64,000 bases of DNA from Reticulitermes speratus (GCA_021186555.1 JAJKFL010000005.1:6155678-6219677), one strand, 5' to 3'; positions 12,440 to 23,741 are shown, counted from the stretch's first letter. The notes: generated by a model not told the origin, from the sequence alone. Program-made: numbers and translations.

Positions 12440-12615
12440 AGGTGAAGTTGAGTGATCGTATTCATTGCCTGGTCGCCTTATCCCCGGATAAAGAGATTCC
12501 ACTGCCCATTAAATACGAGACTGTGTGTGTGGCCCAGAGCCGGGATCTTACCTCTGCCGGAATTCAAACACCGTACCTTCCAGCCCGTAGCCTAGTCACT
12601 ACAGTCAGTACGCCA
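12440..12615 (-). repeat. Decayed tRNA-like SINE
   Basis: On the minus strand a B-box-like GGTGTTTGAATTCCGGC and a preceding tRNA-like segment are visible; CCGGATAAAGAGATTC (12484-12499) resembles the CCGGGTAAAG block of SINE-A. Too diverged to place in a family. Confidence 0.35.
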
Positions 12616-12654
12616 TCCCTTCTATATAATAATAATAATAATAATAATAACTCC

Positions 12655-12862
12655 ATGGAGCATAGTCCTTCTTGATAAGCTATCGGGTCCTTAGCTCGTC
12701 ACAAATTCCCCGCGTTTTATGCAACCCGAAGGTTCATTACCGCACTCACAACAGCCCGCCACCTGTCCCTATCCTGAGCCAGATAAATCCAGTCCATGCC
12801 CCCCATCCCACTTCTTGAAGATCCATTTTAATAATATTCTCCCATCTACGCCTGGGTCTTGA
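12655..12862 (-). mobile_element. LINE-alpha 3' end fragment
   Basis: Minus-strand copy of the LINE-alpha 3' end: CCATGGAGCATAGTCC, CCCCGCGTTTTATGCAACCC and the coding tail up to CCCATCTACGCCTGGGTCTT, where it breaks off into AT-rich sequence at about 12862. An (AAT)n microsatellite (12627-12650) sits at its 3' end instead of the usual (ACTA)n. The longer ORF here joins LINE sequence to unrelated flank and is not a gene. Confidence 0.75.
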
Positions 12863-13089
12863 AGGAAAAAAGAAGCAGCTCCCATCACAGTGTTTCTGCA
12901 ATGAAACACAAAATACAAAAAAAAAAAACACTAAGACATTGTTTTTTTGGAGGTGGTCAATTATTCGAAGATTATCGTTTTTCGTGCGGGGGTCTTGGAA
13001 CCTAACTCCCGCGAAAAGCGAGGAAGACTTTACGATTCCTCTGGTTTTCACTACGGGTATAATAGTCATAATATTATTCTGGGTTTTGT

Positions 13090-13275
13090 ACGCATTTCAG
13101 TGTAAAGCATTTTGTTCCGTTTCAGAGGAACGTGTTGCCTCCTTCTTCAGTGACTTAATGTGGTTCAGGTAGGTGCCGACGTGAGGGCGATTAGGCGGCT
13201 ACCTGAACCGAATTCAGTCACCACGAAGACGGAGGCAACACGGTTTCTCTGAAACGTCGGAATAAATGCTTTACA
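13090..13275. mobile_element. Inverted pair of GGAGG-subtype motifs
   Basis: Minus-strand motif at 13117-13152 (CTGAAGA-A-GGAGG...CCTC-TGAAACG) faces a plus-strand motif at 13219-13260 (ACGAAGA-C-GGAGG...TCTCTGAAACGTC). Outer arms GTAAAGCATTTTGTTCCG and CGGAATAAATGCTTTAC are inverted copies. Single motifs of similar subtype occur at 38883-38924 and 40650-40693. The layout matches the other pairs, but the core is more diverged. Confidence 0.5.
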
Positions 13276-14120
13276 GTAAACGGTGCAAAAAAATAATACT
13301 GTAATAATAATTATAATAGTAAAGTATTTTCCTTGAATTTTAGAAATATATAACAGTATTATTGGCCACAGCAATGCATATATATATATATATATATATA
13401 TGAGTAGTGTATATATGTATTCGTATTTATATACATATACGTATATGAGATACTTATACCTGACGCGCTTCATCCTAGGAATTACGTTAATTATATCTCA
13501 GGAATACCGCAGGTTCGAACCCTGACATTTAGGCAGCTGCATGAGCGTTATGTGCAAATAAAATGTTCTCTTTTCGCCTTCTCTGCATCTGTCACAGATT
13601 TCTGGAATAGACCGATCAACTATTCTGGCTTCCCATCGTTTTCTTGGTTTCCTATTATTCTTGTTATTTTCTGCTCAAACCTTTTTTTTAAATTAAGTAA
13701 CCCAACGCTTTCAGTTCTGTGTGTAGGTATTCTTTAGCAGCATTGAAATTCTACGAAGAACATTATCAAACTCACTTAATGCTTCAAAAGCATCGAATTC
13801 TCATTGCACCGCGGAAACGTAGTTAGATTCCTTGGAAAGCTTTCGGATGTTTTCCGGAACCCACCCACTCAACTATTCAAGGATTAAGGGGCCTGTTTCT
13901 TTTGTAGCAAAATGTCAGAGTATGAGGTTGCCTATAGATATCCAGCTGGTGCCGGGGTTGACAATGAATCGAGTTACACCTTCGTGACCCCAGTGTCCTT
14001 ACGCACAAGTCACACTTCGCATTTGCATTTACTAAATTTGTTTGGCCATCACATTTCTAGCAGAAATTTTTCAATTTTTTAAATATTCACAGCTACAACA
14101 TAATATGCTAGAGTTCAGCT
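13276..14120. other. No gene; (TA)n microsatellite
   Basis: Contains a TA run at about 13378-13401 and a B-box-like palindromic CAGGTTCGAACCCTG (13511-13525), perhaps a remnant SINE head. Nothing else recognised. Confidence 0.4.
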
Positions 14121-14848
14121 AATAACACGCCGCTGGGTACTTCCCGCAAGTTCAATAACACGCCGCTGGGTACTTCCCGCAAGTTCAATAACACGCCGCT
14201 GGATACTTCCCGCAAGTTCAATAACACGCCGCTGGGTACTTCCCGCAAGTTCAATAACACAACGCTGGATACTTCCCACAAGCTCAATAACACGCCGTTG
14301 GGTACTTCCCGCAAGTTCAATAACACGCCGCTGGGTACTTCCCGCAAGTGCAATAACACGCCGCTGGGTACTTCCCGCAAGTTCAATAACACGCCGCTGG
14401 GTACTTCCCGCAAGTGCAATAACACGCCGCTGGGTACTTCCCGCAAGTTCAATAACACGCCGCTGGATACTTCCCGCAAGTTCAATAACACGCCGTTGGG
14501 TACTTCCCGCAACTTCAATAACACGCCGCTGGGTACTTCCCGCAAGTGCAATAACACGCCGCTGGGTACTTCCCGCAAGTTCAATAACACGCCGCTGGAT
14601 ACTTCCCACAAGCTCAATAACACGCCGTTGGGTACTTCCCGCAAGTTCAATAACACGCCGCTGGGTACTTCCCGCAAGTGCAATAACACGCCGCTGGGTA
14701 CTTCCCGCAAGTTCAATAACACGCCGCTGGGTACTTCCCGCAAGTGCAATAACACGCCGCTGGGTACTTCCCGCAAGTTCAATAACACGCCGCTGGATAC
14801 TTCCCGCAAGTTCAATAACACGCCGTTGGGTACTTCCCTCAAGTTCAA
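14121..14848. repeat. 33-bp minisatellite, 22 units, with 330-bp higher-order repeat
   Basis: Tandem units built on GCTGGGTACTTCCCGCAAG plus TTCAATAACACGCC, 33 bp each. Because 33 is a multiple of 3 the array is open in several frames on both strands, giving ORFs of 200-254 codons. Those are by-products: they have no unique domain and exactly follow the array. A variant unit GGATACTTCCCACAAGCTC occurs at 14267 and again at 14597, exactly 330 bp (10 units) apart, with matching order of variants between, so a 10-unit block was duplicated. Confidence 0.95.
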
Positions 14849-15371
14849 TATCCACACCAACAGCGACAACATTCATCAGTTAGCAAAAGGAATTATTTAA
14901 AATATATTTCTGTATCTCGTAAGATACCCACGTTACGTTCTGTGATTCCAAGGAAGATTTTTATGTAGACTGAATAAGGAATAAGACAGTTTTCAACACA
15001 AGGATAGATACCAGTTGCAGAATCGATGGTGGTGGCTGCTGCATGACGCTCTTTTGCGTAACGTGTATGGCCAATACACACAATTTTTAGCAATGACAGA
15101 AATTATACACCAATTCTGGAAGAACTGCAATTGTTACACCCAGTGTACTGGGATTGGAAAAAATAATTGTTATATTTGTTAATCAGATAATACTGAAGCA
15201 ATATACTCAGAGACTTTCAAGTTAATGCATATGGGCTCCAAATTTAGCTGTAGGTCCATATATTAAGGAAATTTAAGAAATAAAATTTATACAAATCATA
15301 TTTAAAAATTTAGTCTATACGTAATACAGAACGCTATACCTCTCTCAATTATCAACACCAGTTTGTTAATG
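14849..15371. other. No gene recognised
   Basis: Unique-looking AT-rich sequence. A 66-codon minus-strand ORF at 14893-15093 has no recognisable features. Confidence 0.4.
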
Positions 15372-15589
15372 TTGCATAGCAGGCGTGTCCAGAATTTTAG
15401 GAAAAGGGCCACACCTGTTAAACGTAGGGTGGTTCGCGGCCCGCACCTGTAAAAATCATACTAACTGGTATACCTAACCGCCTAAATTTTTGTGCAATTT
15501 TTACAGCGTACCTGTGTAATTCATAAATGTTTCCGCGGGCCGCTTAACACAACATGGCCGAGCGGGGTTTGGACACCCATGTTGTGTAG
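15372..15589. mobile_element. hAT-type MITE, 202 bp, with 8-bp target duplication
   Basis: Ends CAGGCGTGTCCAGAATTTT (from 15380) and, on the other strand, CATGGGTGTCCAAACCCC (ending 15581) are imperfect inverted repeats of the CAGGGGTGTCCAAA type common in hAT elements. Flanking 8-mers TTGCATAG (15372-15379) and TTGTGTAG (15582-15589) fit a diverged hAT target duplication. The inner GGGCCACA and GGCCCGCGG blocks are also usual in this group. There is no coding capacity. Confidence 0.75.
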
Positions 15590-16280
15590 GTATATATCTT
15601 TAAGCGTGACGTCCAGATGTGATAAAAATACACAAAGGTAAGGAGATTACCGTCAGTCACAAAAAATCTTCGTATATTAAGTTGAAATTTATAAAGCTAT
15701 ATATAACTGATATTTACACTAATACCATAATAGTACGAAATACACAAATATATTCTGCAGGAAGAGGACAGACTTTCTGAAGGTTAAAACCACAGAAGTT
15801 CAAACAAACTCTAAATTTACAGTAACAACCAACAGATATCCGAAATGTGTGCCTGTAAAATATACTTAGATGAGAATTTGTTTCATGCCTTTAAGGATGA
15901 GGGTTAAAAAAACAATTCTCCAGCTTTCACGAAAGCTGCGCTAAATATCTGAAAATTGTGCATTTAAAAGAAGCAGATGAAAGTTAGTGGGTGCTACTCT
16001 TAAATTCTGATTTCCATTATTAACAACATGATACCATTAACAGCACAGATAGAAATTTCGTAGAACCTTTGATTCGTATAGCCGACACAGTGGTCAAGCT
16101 GAAATATGCTTAGGATAATCACATGTGACAAAATATAGGTTTAACTGCTGAATAGCCTTCATGCTTTCTATTTACTTTGAGAAATATTTAAACATTATTA
16201 CTAATTAAACCCTTTTACAACACGACCCATATAAAAGTAAAAATACTTGAAATATGTATAAATATAAATACACACGAATA
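15590..16280. other. No gene recognised
   Basis: AT-rich sequence without recognisable gene or repeat. Confidence 0.4.
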
Positions 16281-16568
16281 AAGGTAAAGGTAAAGGTTAT
16301 CCGATGACATGTCTATGCAGACACAGAAAAAAGGCAGACTTATAGCTCGAACCCATTCACAACCTCGGCATTAGAAGAGGATGGAAGATCAGCACCACGC
16401 CCCGGCCGCTTTACCCCCGGGAAAGACCCGGTACCCATTTTACAGGAGGCTGTGTAGGCCCCAGGATCGGTCTGGAAGGGCACGGAAATCTCGCCTCCAA
16501 GGGGATTCGATCCGCGGACCGTCCAGCCCATAGCGAGTCGCTATACCAACTACGCTATCCCGGGTGCC
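16281..16568 (-). repeat. SINE-A, tRNA-derived, full length
   Basis: Minus-strand copy. From right to left: A box region with CGGGATAGCGTAGTTGG, B box GGATCGAATCCCC-like, body with CCGGGTCTTTCCCGGGGG, and a (CTTTAC)n tail seen as AAAGGTAAAGGTAAAGG at 16281-16297. The family is RNA polymerase III type by its tRNA head. Other copies: 25995, 41908, 46025, 49895, partial at 37402, 51738, 55030 and decayed at 58437. Confidence 0.85.
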
Positions 16569-16993
16569 ATATATGAATAAATAGCAAAATATAATTTCAC
16601 AAATGCGAAATTTGCAACTTGGGCAGCAACATGTAATGTTATTTTCCCTCGCTGTTCACATTTATAAATTTCTCAATGTACAAATAAAAGAGTGTATATT
16701 ATTTCCTGCAATTCATTTTGCAGGACTTCGTATCTGAATGATGCAATAACAGTAATAAGAAGGAAAGCGAAATTTTATGTCCGTAAATATAAAACCATGA
16801 GCGGCCCACATCCTCCAGTTCTGCAGTTCTGCATAGTCGAATAGAGATGCTCATATTACGTCCTTTAATGATAACTGCAGTTAGTACACTTTGAAATGAT
16901 AGCAATACAGCGTTCGATGTGTGACTGTTCCAGTCTGTTGGTGTGCACTCAGAGACGTGACGTGACGTCACGCAGATTTGATTCAACACACAC

Positions 16994-17029
<36 letters not shown>

Positions 17030-17294
17030 CTGCTTACACAGATACACGGCAAACAACGCATAATCCAAAAAGCTTTCCTCGTTCTGTGACCATCATTCTA
17101 TCCTAGTGTTACAAGTGCAACTACGTATTGTCCGAAATAATACCCATTTTAAAGCAGAATCTCGAAATTTCGAGTTAAATGAGGAGGTTTCCTAGAGTCA
17201 CCGAAATGCTCGGACAACACGGATTACCACAGTTAACATATGAAACATTTTGGGCACTTAATTACTAAAACACATTCAAGAACAAGTATAAAAC
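16569..17294. other. No gene; (CA)n microsatellite
   Basis: CA run at about 16996-17028; its reverse makes a Cys-Val run in an ORF that is not a gene. The rest is unrecognised. Confidence 0.4.
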
Positions 17295-17330
17295 TCCTAC
17301 ATGTTTCGGCACCGGGCTCCCATCATCAGA
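17295..17330 (-). ncRNA. Solo hammerhead-like motif
   Basis: Minus-strand motif: CTGATGA-T-GGGAGCCCGGTGCC-GAAAC-ATGTAGGAG. Core and palindromic ACATGT are intact. The GAAAC side of stem II can pair only partly. Stem I is weak on the 5' side (TTTCTG). No inverted partner was found nearby. Confidence 0.45.
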
Positions 17331-17465
17331 AAATTATTCAGAACAAAGGAGTACAAGGCCAACACGCCAATCTATATTATTACATTTATATATCACATAT
17401 ATAAAACTTTGTAGAGTTTAATAATGTTGACAATGTTGACAATTAAGAAGATTAAAACAGGTAAA

Positions 17466-17752
17466 GCAATCCCATTACAGGCCTGGACAGGCCCTTAGGG
17501 TTCCAGGAGGTTGAGGCTCCCAGATTTCTAGACAATTGCCACATGAAGGTGGTAAGGTTGTCAGCCCTACGCACCGGCCGCCTTTACCTCCCAGGAAATT
17601 TCTGCTAGAGGCTAAGTCGACCCCAGGGCCATAGTGCGACCGAAAAGATTATGTCAATGAAAAATTCCAATGACACCATCGGGAATCGAACCCGCGACCT
17701 TCCGGCTTGTAGCGCAGTGCCTCAACCAACTGCGCCACCTGCGTGCCCTGGA
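17466..17752 (-). repeat. SINE-C, tRNA-derived, full length
   Basis: Minus-strand SINE with tRNA head at its right end: B box seen as CGGGAATCGAACCCGCGACC (17680-17699), A-box region CAACCAACTGCGCCACC. The body ends on the left in CCCATTACAGGCCTGGACAG. Copies at 25349 and 57368 share the same body. It is a separate family from SINE-A and SINE-B. Confidence 0.85.
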
Positions 17753-18704
17753 TTAAGAAGGTTTCATTTTTGCCTCCGGCAGCAATTCACCACAAAACAT
17801 TTTTGTGCAAACTCACTATTTTCACATATTTATCAGTGACATGTATTTCGGCAATACACACAGAAAGCACTGTTGCGATTCCATTGAAACAACGGTTTAC
17901 GTGAACGCGCCACAAAGTTATAGGTACACTGCCTGTATTGCTTATACTTACAATTATTGCGTTCAGTCTGTTTCAACTAGCTATATGAGAGTCTCCAGAC
18001 TATAATCCAATAACAAATATTGGAATATTACACTCCCTGTCACTAGTGCTTTGTTGTGCATGTAAATGATTATGGAGAAGCCTTTATTCAATGTAATATG
18101 ACGTCACCAATTTGCTATTTTGAGCAAGTCTTTTGGTACTTCAAAACATCAGGATTATTGCTATGATATAGACAGTCCATATACGTGTATCGCACATAAT
18201 AACACACAAAAGACATTTAGTCCACATAAAATCCCACGAAGTGACGCTCTTGGCAAATATAACATTACATAATACGGTACAGTTTTATAAATCGGAAAAG
18301 CTTGTTAGAATAACATAACCGGTGTAATTAGAGGATGTGTTGTATTGCTGCATGACATAAACACTGACATTCTGTGTTGAAAATTAGTACATTTTAATCT
18401 TATTAGAAATTGATAAATAATTTTAGACAGAAAATTTGAAAGTATGATATCAGTTGGAAGGTCTATATATATAGATGGAAGACTAATGCTATAATATAAA
18501 TAGCTTAAATACACAGTGTGTCTAACGATGTAGACTTGATCCATCTGTCACTGGATATACGATCTGGTAACTGAATCACGAAAATGGAAATCATAATTTG
18601 CCCTTTCCCATAAGTAGGGAATTTCACTAGATAATGACTGTTAGATTTTCAAAAAACGATTCTGTCTAATACCGTTACTTAATTACATGTATTAGTTATT
18701 TAAG
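17753..18704. other. No gene; trace of repeat R at 17880-17962
   Basis: 17880-17962 has GTGAACGCGCC and ACTGCCTGT phrases that match the right end of dispersed repeat R (21208, 38056, 62420). The remainder is AT-rich with no recognisable feature. Confidence 0.4.
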
Positions 18705-19180
18705 GTTTTCGACATAAATTTTATATTGCTTTGACCGTGCATTTTCACTCACTATTCAGTTTACCAAAAAATGCACAAACATAAACTACTTTTATAGTTT
18801 TATTAGTATCGTATTCCCCTACCACTCCACACAACAGCACGCGAAACAACACGCTTATAACCAACAACAATACAATACCACAATTCTGTGCATCAAATGA
18901 CCAACGCTGCTGTTTTAAATCTTGACTTTAACTTATACGATAAAATTATAAGTTTTACATATTTTACAAAATCAAATGTTTTAAAACTTATTACTAAGAC
19001 AAGTGTGCTCTTCGGGCCCTTTTTAACATGCGATGTGAAGTGTAGTAGCCTATTTACCCCCCTGAAGATGGTCTACGGACCGAAACATGTGTAGGGGAAT
19101 ACATCGATACTAATAAAACTATAAAAGTAGTTTATGTTTGTGCATTTGTTGGTAAACTGAATAGTTTTCAACATAAATTT
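18705..19180. mobile_element. Palindromic hammerhead-motif element 3
   Basis: Target duplication GTTTTCGACATAAATTT (18705-18721) versus GTTTTCAACATAAATTT (19164-19180). A one-sided tail TTTGACCGTGCATTTTC (18731-18747) follows. The arms begin ACTATTCAGTTTACCAA at 18751 and mirror 19140-19163. The plus-strand motif at 19057-19096 has stem I CCCC/GGGG, core CTGAAGA, stem II GGTCTACGGACC, GAAAC, and stem III ACATGTGT. The left arm has lost its motif near 18825. The central 68-codon ORF is not recognisable as a protein. Confidence 0.7.
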
Positions 19181-19421
19181 GCACCTAAATACTGTTTAAT
19201 GCAAATGGGGTGTAAGGAGAAGTAAACACCTGGCCAGGTGGAGAAAATATTCCAATTCCGGAAAACACGTTACAGGCGAAGCTTCCTAAACCTTTTGAAA
19301 CGGCTTTAGACAACGGCATATTTATATAGTTACTGGTGAGTTTTTGTACATAAGTTAAAAACTACAAACCATCTAAACACAAAATTAGAACACATTTTAT
19401 TTATCCCTAATACTTTCAACA

Positions 19422-19985
19422 AATGATGCAAGGTGTACACGTGAAATTAAATCCAGAATTGCAATTGAAAAAGCAGCATTCAACAAGAAGAAGACCCTTT
19501 TTACCAGCAAATTGGACTTAAATTTAAGGAAGAAACTAGTAAAGTGCTACATTTGGAGCATAGCTTTGTGTGGTGCTGAAACGTGGGCACTTCGGAAAGT
19601 AGATCAGAAGTATCTGGAAAGTTTTGAAATTTGGTGCTGGAGAAGAATGGAGAAGATCAGTTGGACCGATCGTGTGATAAATGAAGAAGTATTACACAGA
19701 GTCAAGAATTAGAGGAATATCGTACATACAATAGAAAGAAGAAAGACTGACTGGATTGGTCACATTTTGCATATAAACAGCCTTCTAAAACACGTGATTG
19801 AAGGAAAATTAAGGGAAGGATAGAAATGACGGGAAGACGAGGAAGAAGGCGCAAGCAGCTACTGGATGACCTTAAGGAAAAGAGAAGATACTGGAAACTG
19901 AAAGAGGAAGCACTAGATCGCACTATGTGGAGAACTCGCTTTGGAAGAGGGTACGGACCTATCGTAAGACAGACTACAGAATGAA
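19422..19985 (+). pseudogene. LINE-beta reverse-transcriptase C-terminal fragment
   Basis: One frame runs from 19422 to a stop at 19710 and beyond it to a second stop. It holds phrases typical of the region after the RT domain in non-LTR elements: 'CYIWSIALCGAETWAL', 'FEIWCWRRMEKISWTDRV', 'RKTDWIGHILH', and, after a further stop, 'LLDDLKEKRRYWKLKEEALD' and 'MWRTRFGRGYGP'. At least two in-frame stops break it. It differs from LINE-alpha, -gamma and -delta. The family is recognised from memory of insect LINE tails. Confidence 0.75.
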
Positions 19986-20218
19986 TGAACAATACTCTCC
20001 TTTAAAACACTGTTTGCTCCGGTAAGTATGTAGCGGAGTTCACTCGCAATGCAAGCACAATAATATGCAGAGTCTTCATAGAAATTAGGCTAAACACTAC
20101 TGCCCGATTTACACCAAAACTAGAACGTGTAGACATATGTTGATAAAACTATCCACTGCAAAGTTTCATGAAAATTCATTTGGATGAAACTCTAGTTAAA
20201 TATACTGTACATTTCCCA
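19986..20218. other. No gene recognised
   Basis: Short stretch without recognisable features. Confidence 0.3.
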
Positions 20219-20345
20219 GTATACAGTCATACACAACACCATATAGAAGTCTATTAAGCAACAAGTTTCGGCTCATTACAAGCCATCATCAAGCCTTGTT
20301 GCCTAATCGACTTATATAGGTGTTGTGTATGACTTTATACTGAGA
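20219..20345. mobile_element. Short inverted element with one hammerhead-like motif
   Basis: Inverted flanks AGTCATACACAACACC (20226-20241) and GGTGTTGTGTATGACT (20319-20334) surround a minus-strand motif at 20258-20297: TTGATGA-T-GGCTTGTAATGAGCC-GAAAC-TTGTTGC. Stem II GGCT/AGCC pairs. Unlike the larger elements there is only one motif between the arms, so it may be a collapsed pair. Confidence 0.55.
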
Positions 20346-21207
20346 AATATATACATATGTGATGAACAGCATAATGGGGATGAATCGCCTTAAAATTACA
20401 GCAAAAACTCGAGTTTTTACATTGGGTCAGAATGACGACACTTAGAAGTTAACAAGCCTATTTTTGTAAATTTTCATTTCGATGTATTATGTGATTTATT
20501 TAACGATGCTATCCCAAGTTTTAACATTATAAAACTTCGATAATACGTAAATGAAAATGGAGCAGAGATTATTAGTTTAGTGATGGTGACAGAGGAAGGC
20601 AGAAGTACTTGCAATACTTAAACGCCACTTTTTCCACCACAAATCCCATAGTGACTGGCCTGGTATTATACCAGGAACTGAGCTGTAAAAGGCCCGTGAG
20701 TATTTTTTCTAAATTACTGCACGGCTTATTTTTGTTTCGGAACTGTGAAAAAAAAAACTGGAGGTGTAATTTCATCACAAAATTCAAATACGTACAGAAA
20801 AACCATACAAAATATAATGGTATTGCATGCATTATTGATGGAAACAGTAATCTCTTCTCCGTATGAAAGACATCACATATCTGAAGTGGCTTTACATCAA
20901 TACCATTATGAATCATAATGTCAACGTACTTGTTTAATCTGTTCTATATCCACATCTCAAGGATTTCAAACTTGTACAAACACCGTGCTCGCAGTTCTGT
21001 GTACCAATCAATCTTGCACGCTGCAGCCCGGCTCGTTCGGCTACCAGCGAGCAGAACAAACACAATACGGACAACTGCGTACTGCTGGAATTGTCGGACG
21101 AATGATGAAAGCGAGATGCTGCCTCAATAGAAACTGCTCTTTATTACACTAACATGAGTGCAGAGAAGATTATTCATGTATATATGAAGGGAGATTAGTA
21201 TCAGTTT
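20346..21207. other. No gene; SINE-D trace near 20600-20665
   Basis: On the minus strand 20600-20665 reads GGATTTGTGGTGGAAAAAGT, matching the SINE-D body GAGATTTGTGGTGGGCAAAG at 62883. Nothing else is recognised; the 114-codon minus-strand ORF mostly covers AT-rich sequence. Confidence 0.4.
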
Positions 21208-21740
21208 GTAGGCGCGTTCGCAAAATTGCGAAAACCGACTATTACCTTCGTCATGTCTGTCTGTCTTTCCGTCCGCATGGAACAACTCGGTTCCCGCTAC
21301 ACGGATTTTCATTAAATTCTACGTTTGAGGATTTTTCGAAAATCTGTAGAGAAAATTCTAGTATGATTAAAATCTGACAAGAATAACGGCTACTTTGCGT
21401 GAAGACCTAAGTAATTATTTTGATAATACCTCGCTGAATTTTTCTTAGAATGAGAAATTTTTCAGGCAAAAGTTGTAGAGAGAATCAAAACACACATTTT
21501 ATGTTCAATAACTTTTTCCCGAAACTCGTGCCGTTTATAAGATAACGTGGAAAAATATGGTACAGCCAGACAGGCCACAGATGACAAAATAATACGGCGC
21601 ATGCGCTTTGCATGCTGGATAACTAAAACTACAGACACACACTCAGAATATGTAATACTTATTGGTTTTCCACGACAACAACTGTTACGCGAACGCGCCT
21701 CAATATTACTATATAAATACGTATATTGCCTGTCTTGTAA
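21208..21740 (+). repeat. Repeat R, about 0.5 kb, possible DNA-transposon derivative
   Basis: Starts GGCGCGTTCGCAAAATTGCG and includes GCGAACGCGCC near its right end (21690-21700), so GGCGCGTTCGC appears inverted at the two sides. Shared inner blocks: TTGCATGCTGGATAA, ACACACACTCAGAATATG and TGCCTGTC. Copies: 38056 (+), 42308 (-), 44118 (-) and a deleted one at 62420 (+). Since similarity continues some 35 bp past the inverted GCGAACGCGCC, the true ends are uncertain. Apparent ORFs are shared only because the repeat is shared. Confidence 0.6.
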
Positions 21741-22284
21741 TATGAAATAAGCTTTAATGTCACGACGTAATGCTATCACTGAGTAAATAAAATGCTTTCG
21801 AGATTTAATGAGGTCTTACCACATTCAAATTCGTTATAGAATAAAGGAAGTCAATTCATTGGCTATACAATACCGTCTTTGTTAGACACGCTATATATAA
21901 ATTCGTAACCCGACGTTCTCGGACAGAGCCCATAACAAAATATTCGTTTATACTTTTATTTGTTTTTTCTGCTTCAAAACGGTCCGCTTCCGTGTTTATA
22001 TAAGCGGTCCAGCGTGTCTGTCACTGATGGCAGCCACAGACACTAAGTTTTTTGCGGTGTCGCGCAGGACGGAGAGCGATTGCTCATGAATTTTAGGCGG
22101 TATCCTGGAGAGCGTGCCTCTATATGTGTATATAGCCTATTTTTAAGATTTATGACGTCACAAACCGAGCAGGCCACAATTTGAAGTTAAAAAAACATAT
22201 AGGCCAACGAATGGCTTAACAGGAGAAATCTTTTGTGAAAAAAAAAATACATTAATTTGACTATGTTACATTGAATAGTGTATA
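21741..22284. other. No gene recognised
   Basis: No feature recognised. 22000-22110 is somewhat GC-richer. Confidence 0.4.
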
Positions 22285-23165
22285 TTGAAAACCGACTCGT
22301 ACACAAATAATAAAACACATACTCAATCACCTTTATATAAACCCCGACATGTTTCGATGCACTAGTGCACCATGTTCAGGGGGAACCAAATTTAATACTT
22401 AAAAACACTTAAAAAGCAGACCAACACAGCACTTAAAATATTCGTTAAAAGCATTAACTATCATAACCACATGACGCAGCATATAGATTCGTTGATAAAT
22501 TATTTTTTATGCTTTTTTAATGCTTGTAATGAACATTTTAACAGCTGTGCTTGTGTGTTTTAAGTGTTTTTTAAGTACTGAATGTTGGAACAGTATACCA
22601 GGTCACAAACATGGTAAACTTTTTATCAATGGACCATGCAAGAAGAAATCTGACGGCCTGATCAAATTGAGCAGGAATCAACTCAGATCAGTAGTAGCAT
22701 TCCTCACAGGACATGCACCTGTGAGGAAGCACTTGAACATAATGGGCATCTTCGAAGGAGATCCGACCTGCAGATTTTGTGGGTCGGAGACTGAAACTGC
22801 GCACCATATTGTTTGTGGTTGCGAGGCACTGGCTCGACAACGTTATAAGCTCTTTGGGAAGATGTTCGCTGAACCAAGAGATATAAGCTTGGCTCCACTA
22901 AAAGACCTGTGTCTCTTTATTAGTAGCACAGGGCTAATGAACCAATGCTGAAAGAAAGACTAAGGGTGAGCACAATAAGCCTAAGGCTGCGGTGCATCCG
23001 GAGCGAATGCCGACGGGCCCATAGAAAGAAGAAGAAGAAGAAGAAGAAGTACTGAATGTGGTTACTCCCCCCCCCCCCCCCGAAGATTGCGCACTAGTGC
23101 ATCGAAACATATCGGGGTTTGTATAAAGGTGATTGAGTGTTGTGTTTCATCATTTGTGTACAGTT
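22285..23165. mobile_element. Hammerhead-motif pair enclosing a LINE fragment
   Basis: Outer arms with ACTCAATCACCTTTATA (22321-22337) and its inverse TATAAAGGTGATTGAGT (23123-23139). Minus motif at 22342-22383 and plus motif with core GAAGA at 23081-23116. Both have the long stem II TGCACTAGTGCA next to GAAAC and stem I CCCC/GGGG. The minus copy reads CTGAACA and the plus copy CCGAAGA in the core, so each has one change. Between them lies LINE-delta 3' sequence and a GAA repeat. Confidence 0.6.
22560..23050 (+). pseudogene. LINE-delta C-terminal fragment (RNase H side) and 3' UTR
   Basis: In the frame ending with TGA at 22949-22951, residues include 'LSRNQLRSVVAFLTGHAPV', 'RKHLNIMGIFEGDPTC' and a Cys-His cluster 'CRFCGSETETAHHIVCGC', followed by 'FGKMFAEPRDI'. 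This is the usual tail after the RNase H domain of RNase-H-bearing non-LTR elements. The 3' UTR phrase CACAATAAGCCTAAGGCTGC (22969-22988) recurs at 43268-43290. It ends in a (GAA)n run (about 23027-23048). No RT domain is present, so the copy is 5'-truncated. Confidence 0.75.
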
Positions 23166-23741
23166 AATTATCAATATATATATATCATTGTATATATAGG
23201 CACGTACACGGTATGTACAATGTTAAATTAATCTGACTATTTCGTTTAGAAGAAAGTTCAACATATTTCTCATCATATACTGCACGATATTACATGACAG
23301 TAATGGGGCAATTGCTCCAAACTGCAATAAAATAAACGTCGTGGCTCATTTGTGTATCTCTTTGATGCTACAAATGGGCACGTAATTCCAGCCTAGTCTG
23401 TAATTTATGCAACCGGCCGTACTTTCTTTCCTGAAAAGTTTTATGCAAACAAGACGTTTCTTCTTCAAGCTCGAATCTCGTCCATTACAGCCGACTTATT
23501 TATCCCTGTTTTATGTGCATTGTTTTATTTGTACATGATACTTTACGTAACTCAGGGCTATAAAAAAACGAATCATTAGACAAACGGGAATAATGAATTG
23601 AAAAGGATATGGAAGGAGACGGTGGCGATCTTACAGTACTTTAAAATTTCGGATTTCCGAATTACAGTACTGAGTAAAACCATAAAGACATATTACTGAT
23701 TTCCCACATACATCGTATGGCTTGCTTAATCGCAGGTATAA
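23166..23741. other. No gene recognised
   Basis: AT-rich, no recognisable feature. Confidence 0.4.

Noticed and set aside
14108..14900. Three ORFs of 200-254 codons with a repeated 11-residue motif
   Set aside because: They follow a 33-bp minisatellite on both strands and have no unique sequence, so they are frame by-products.
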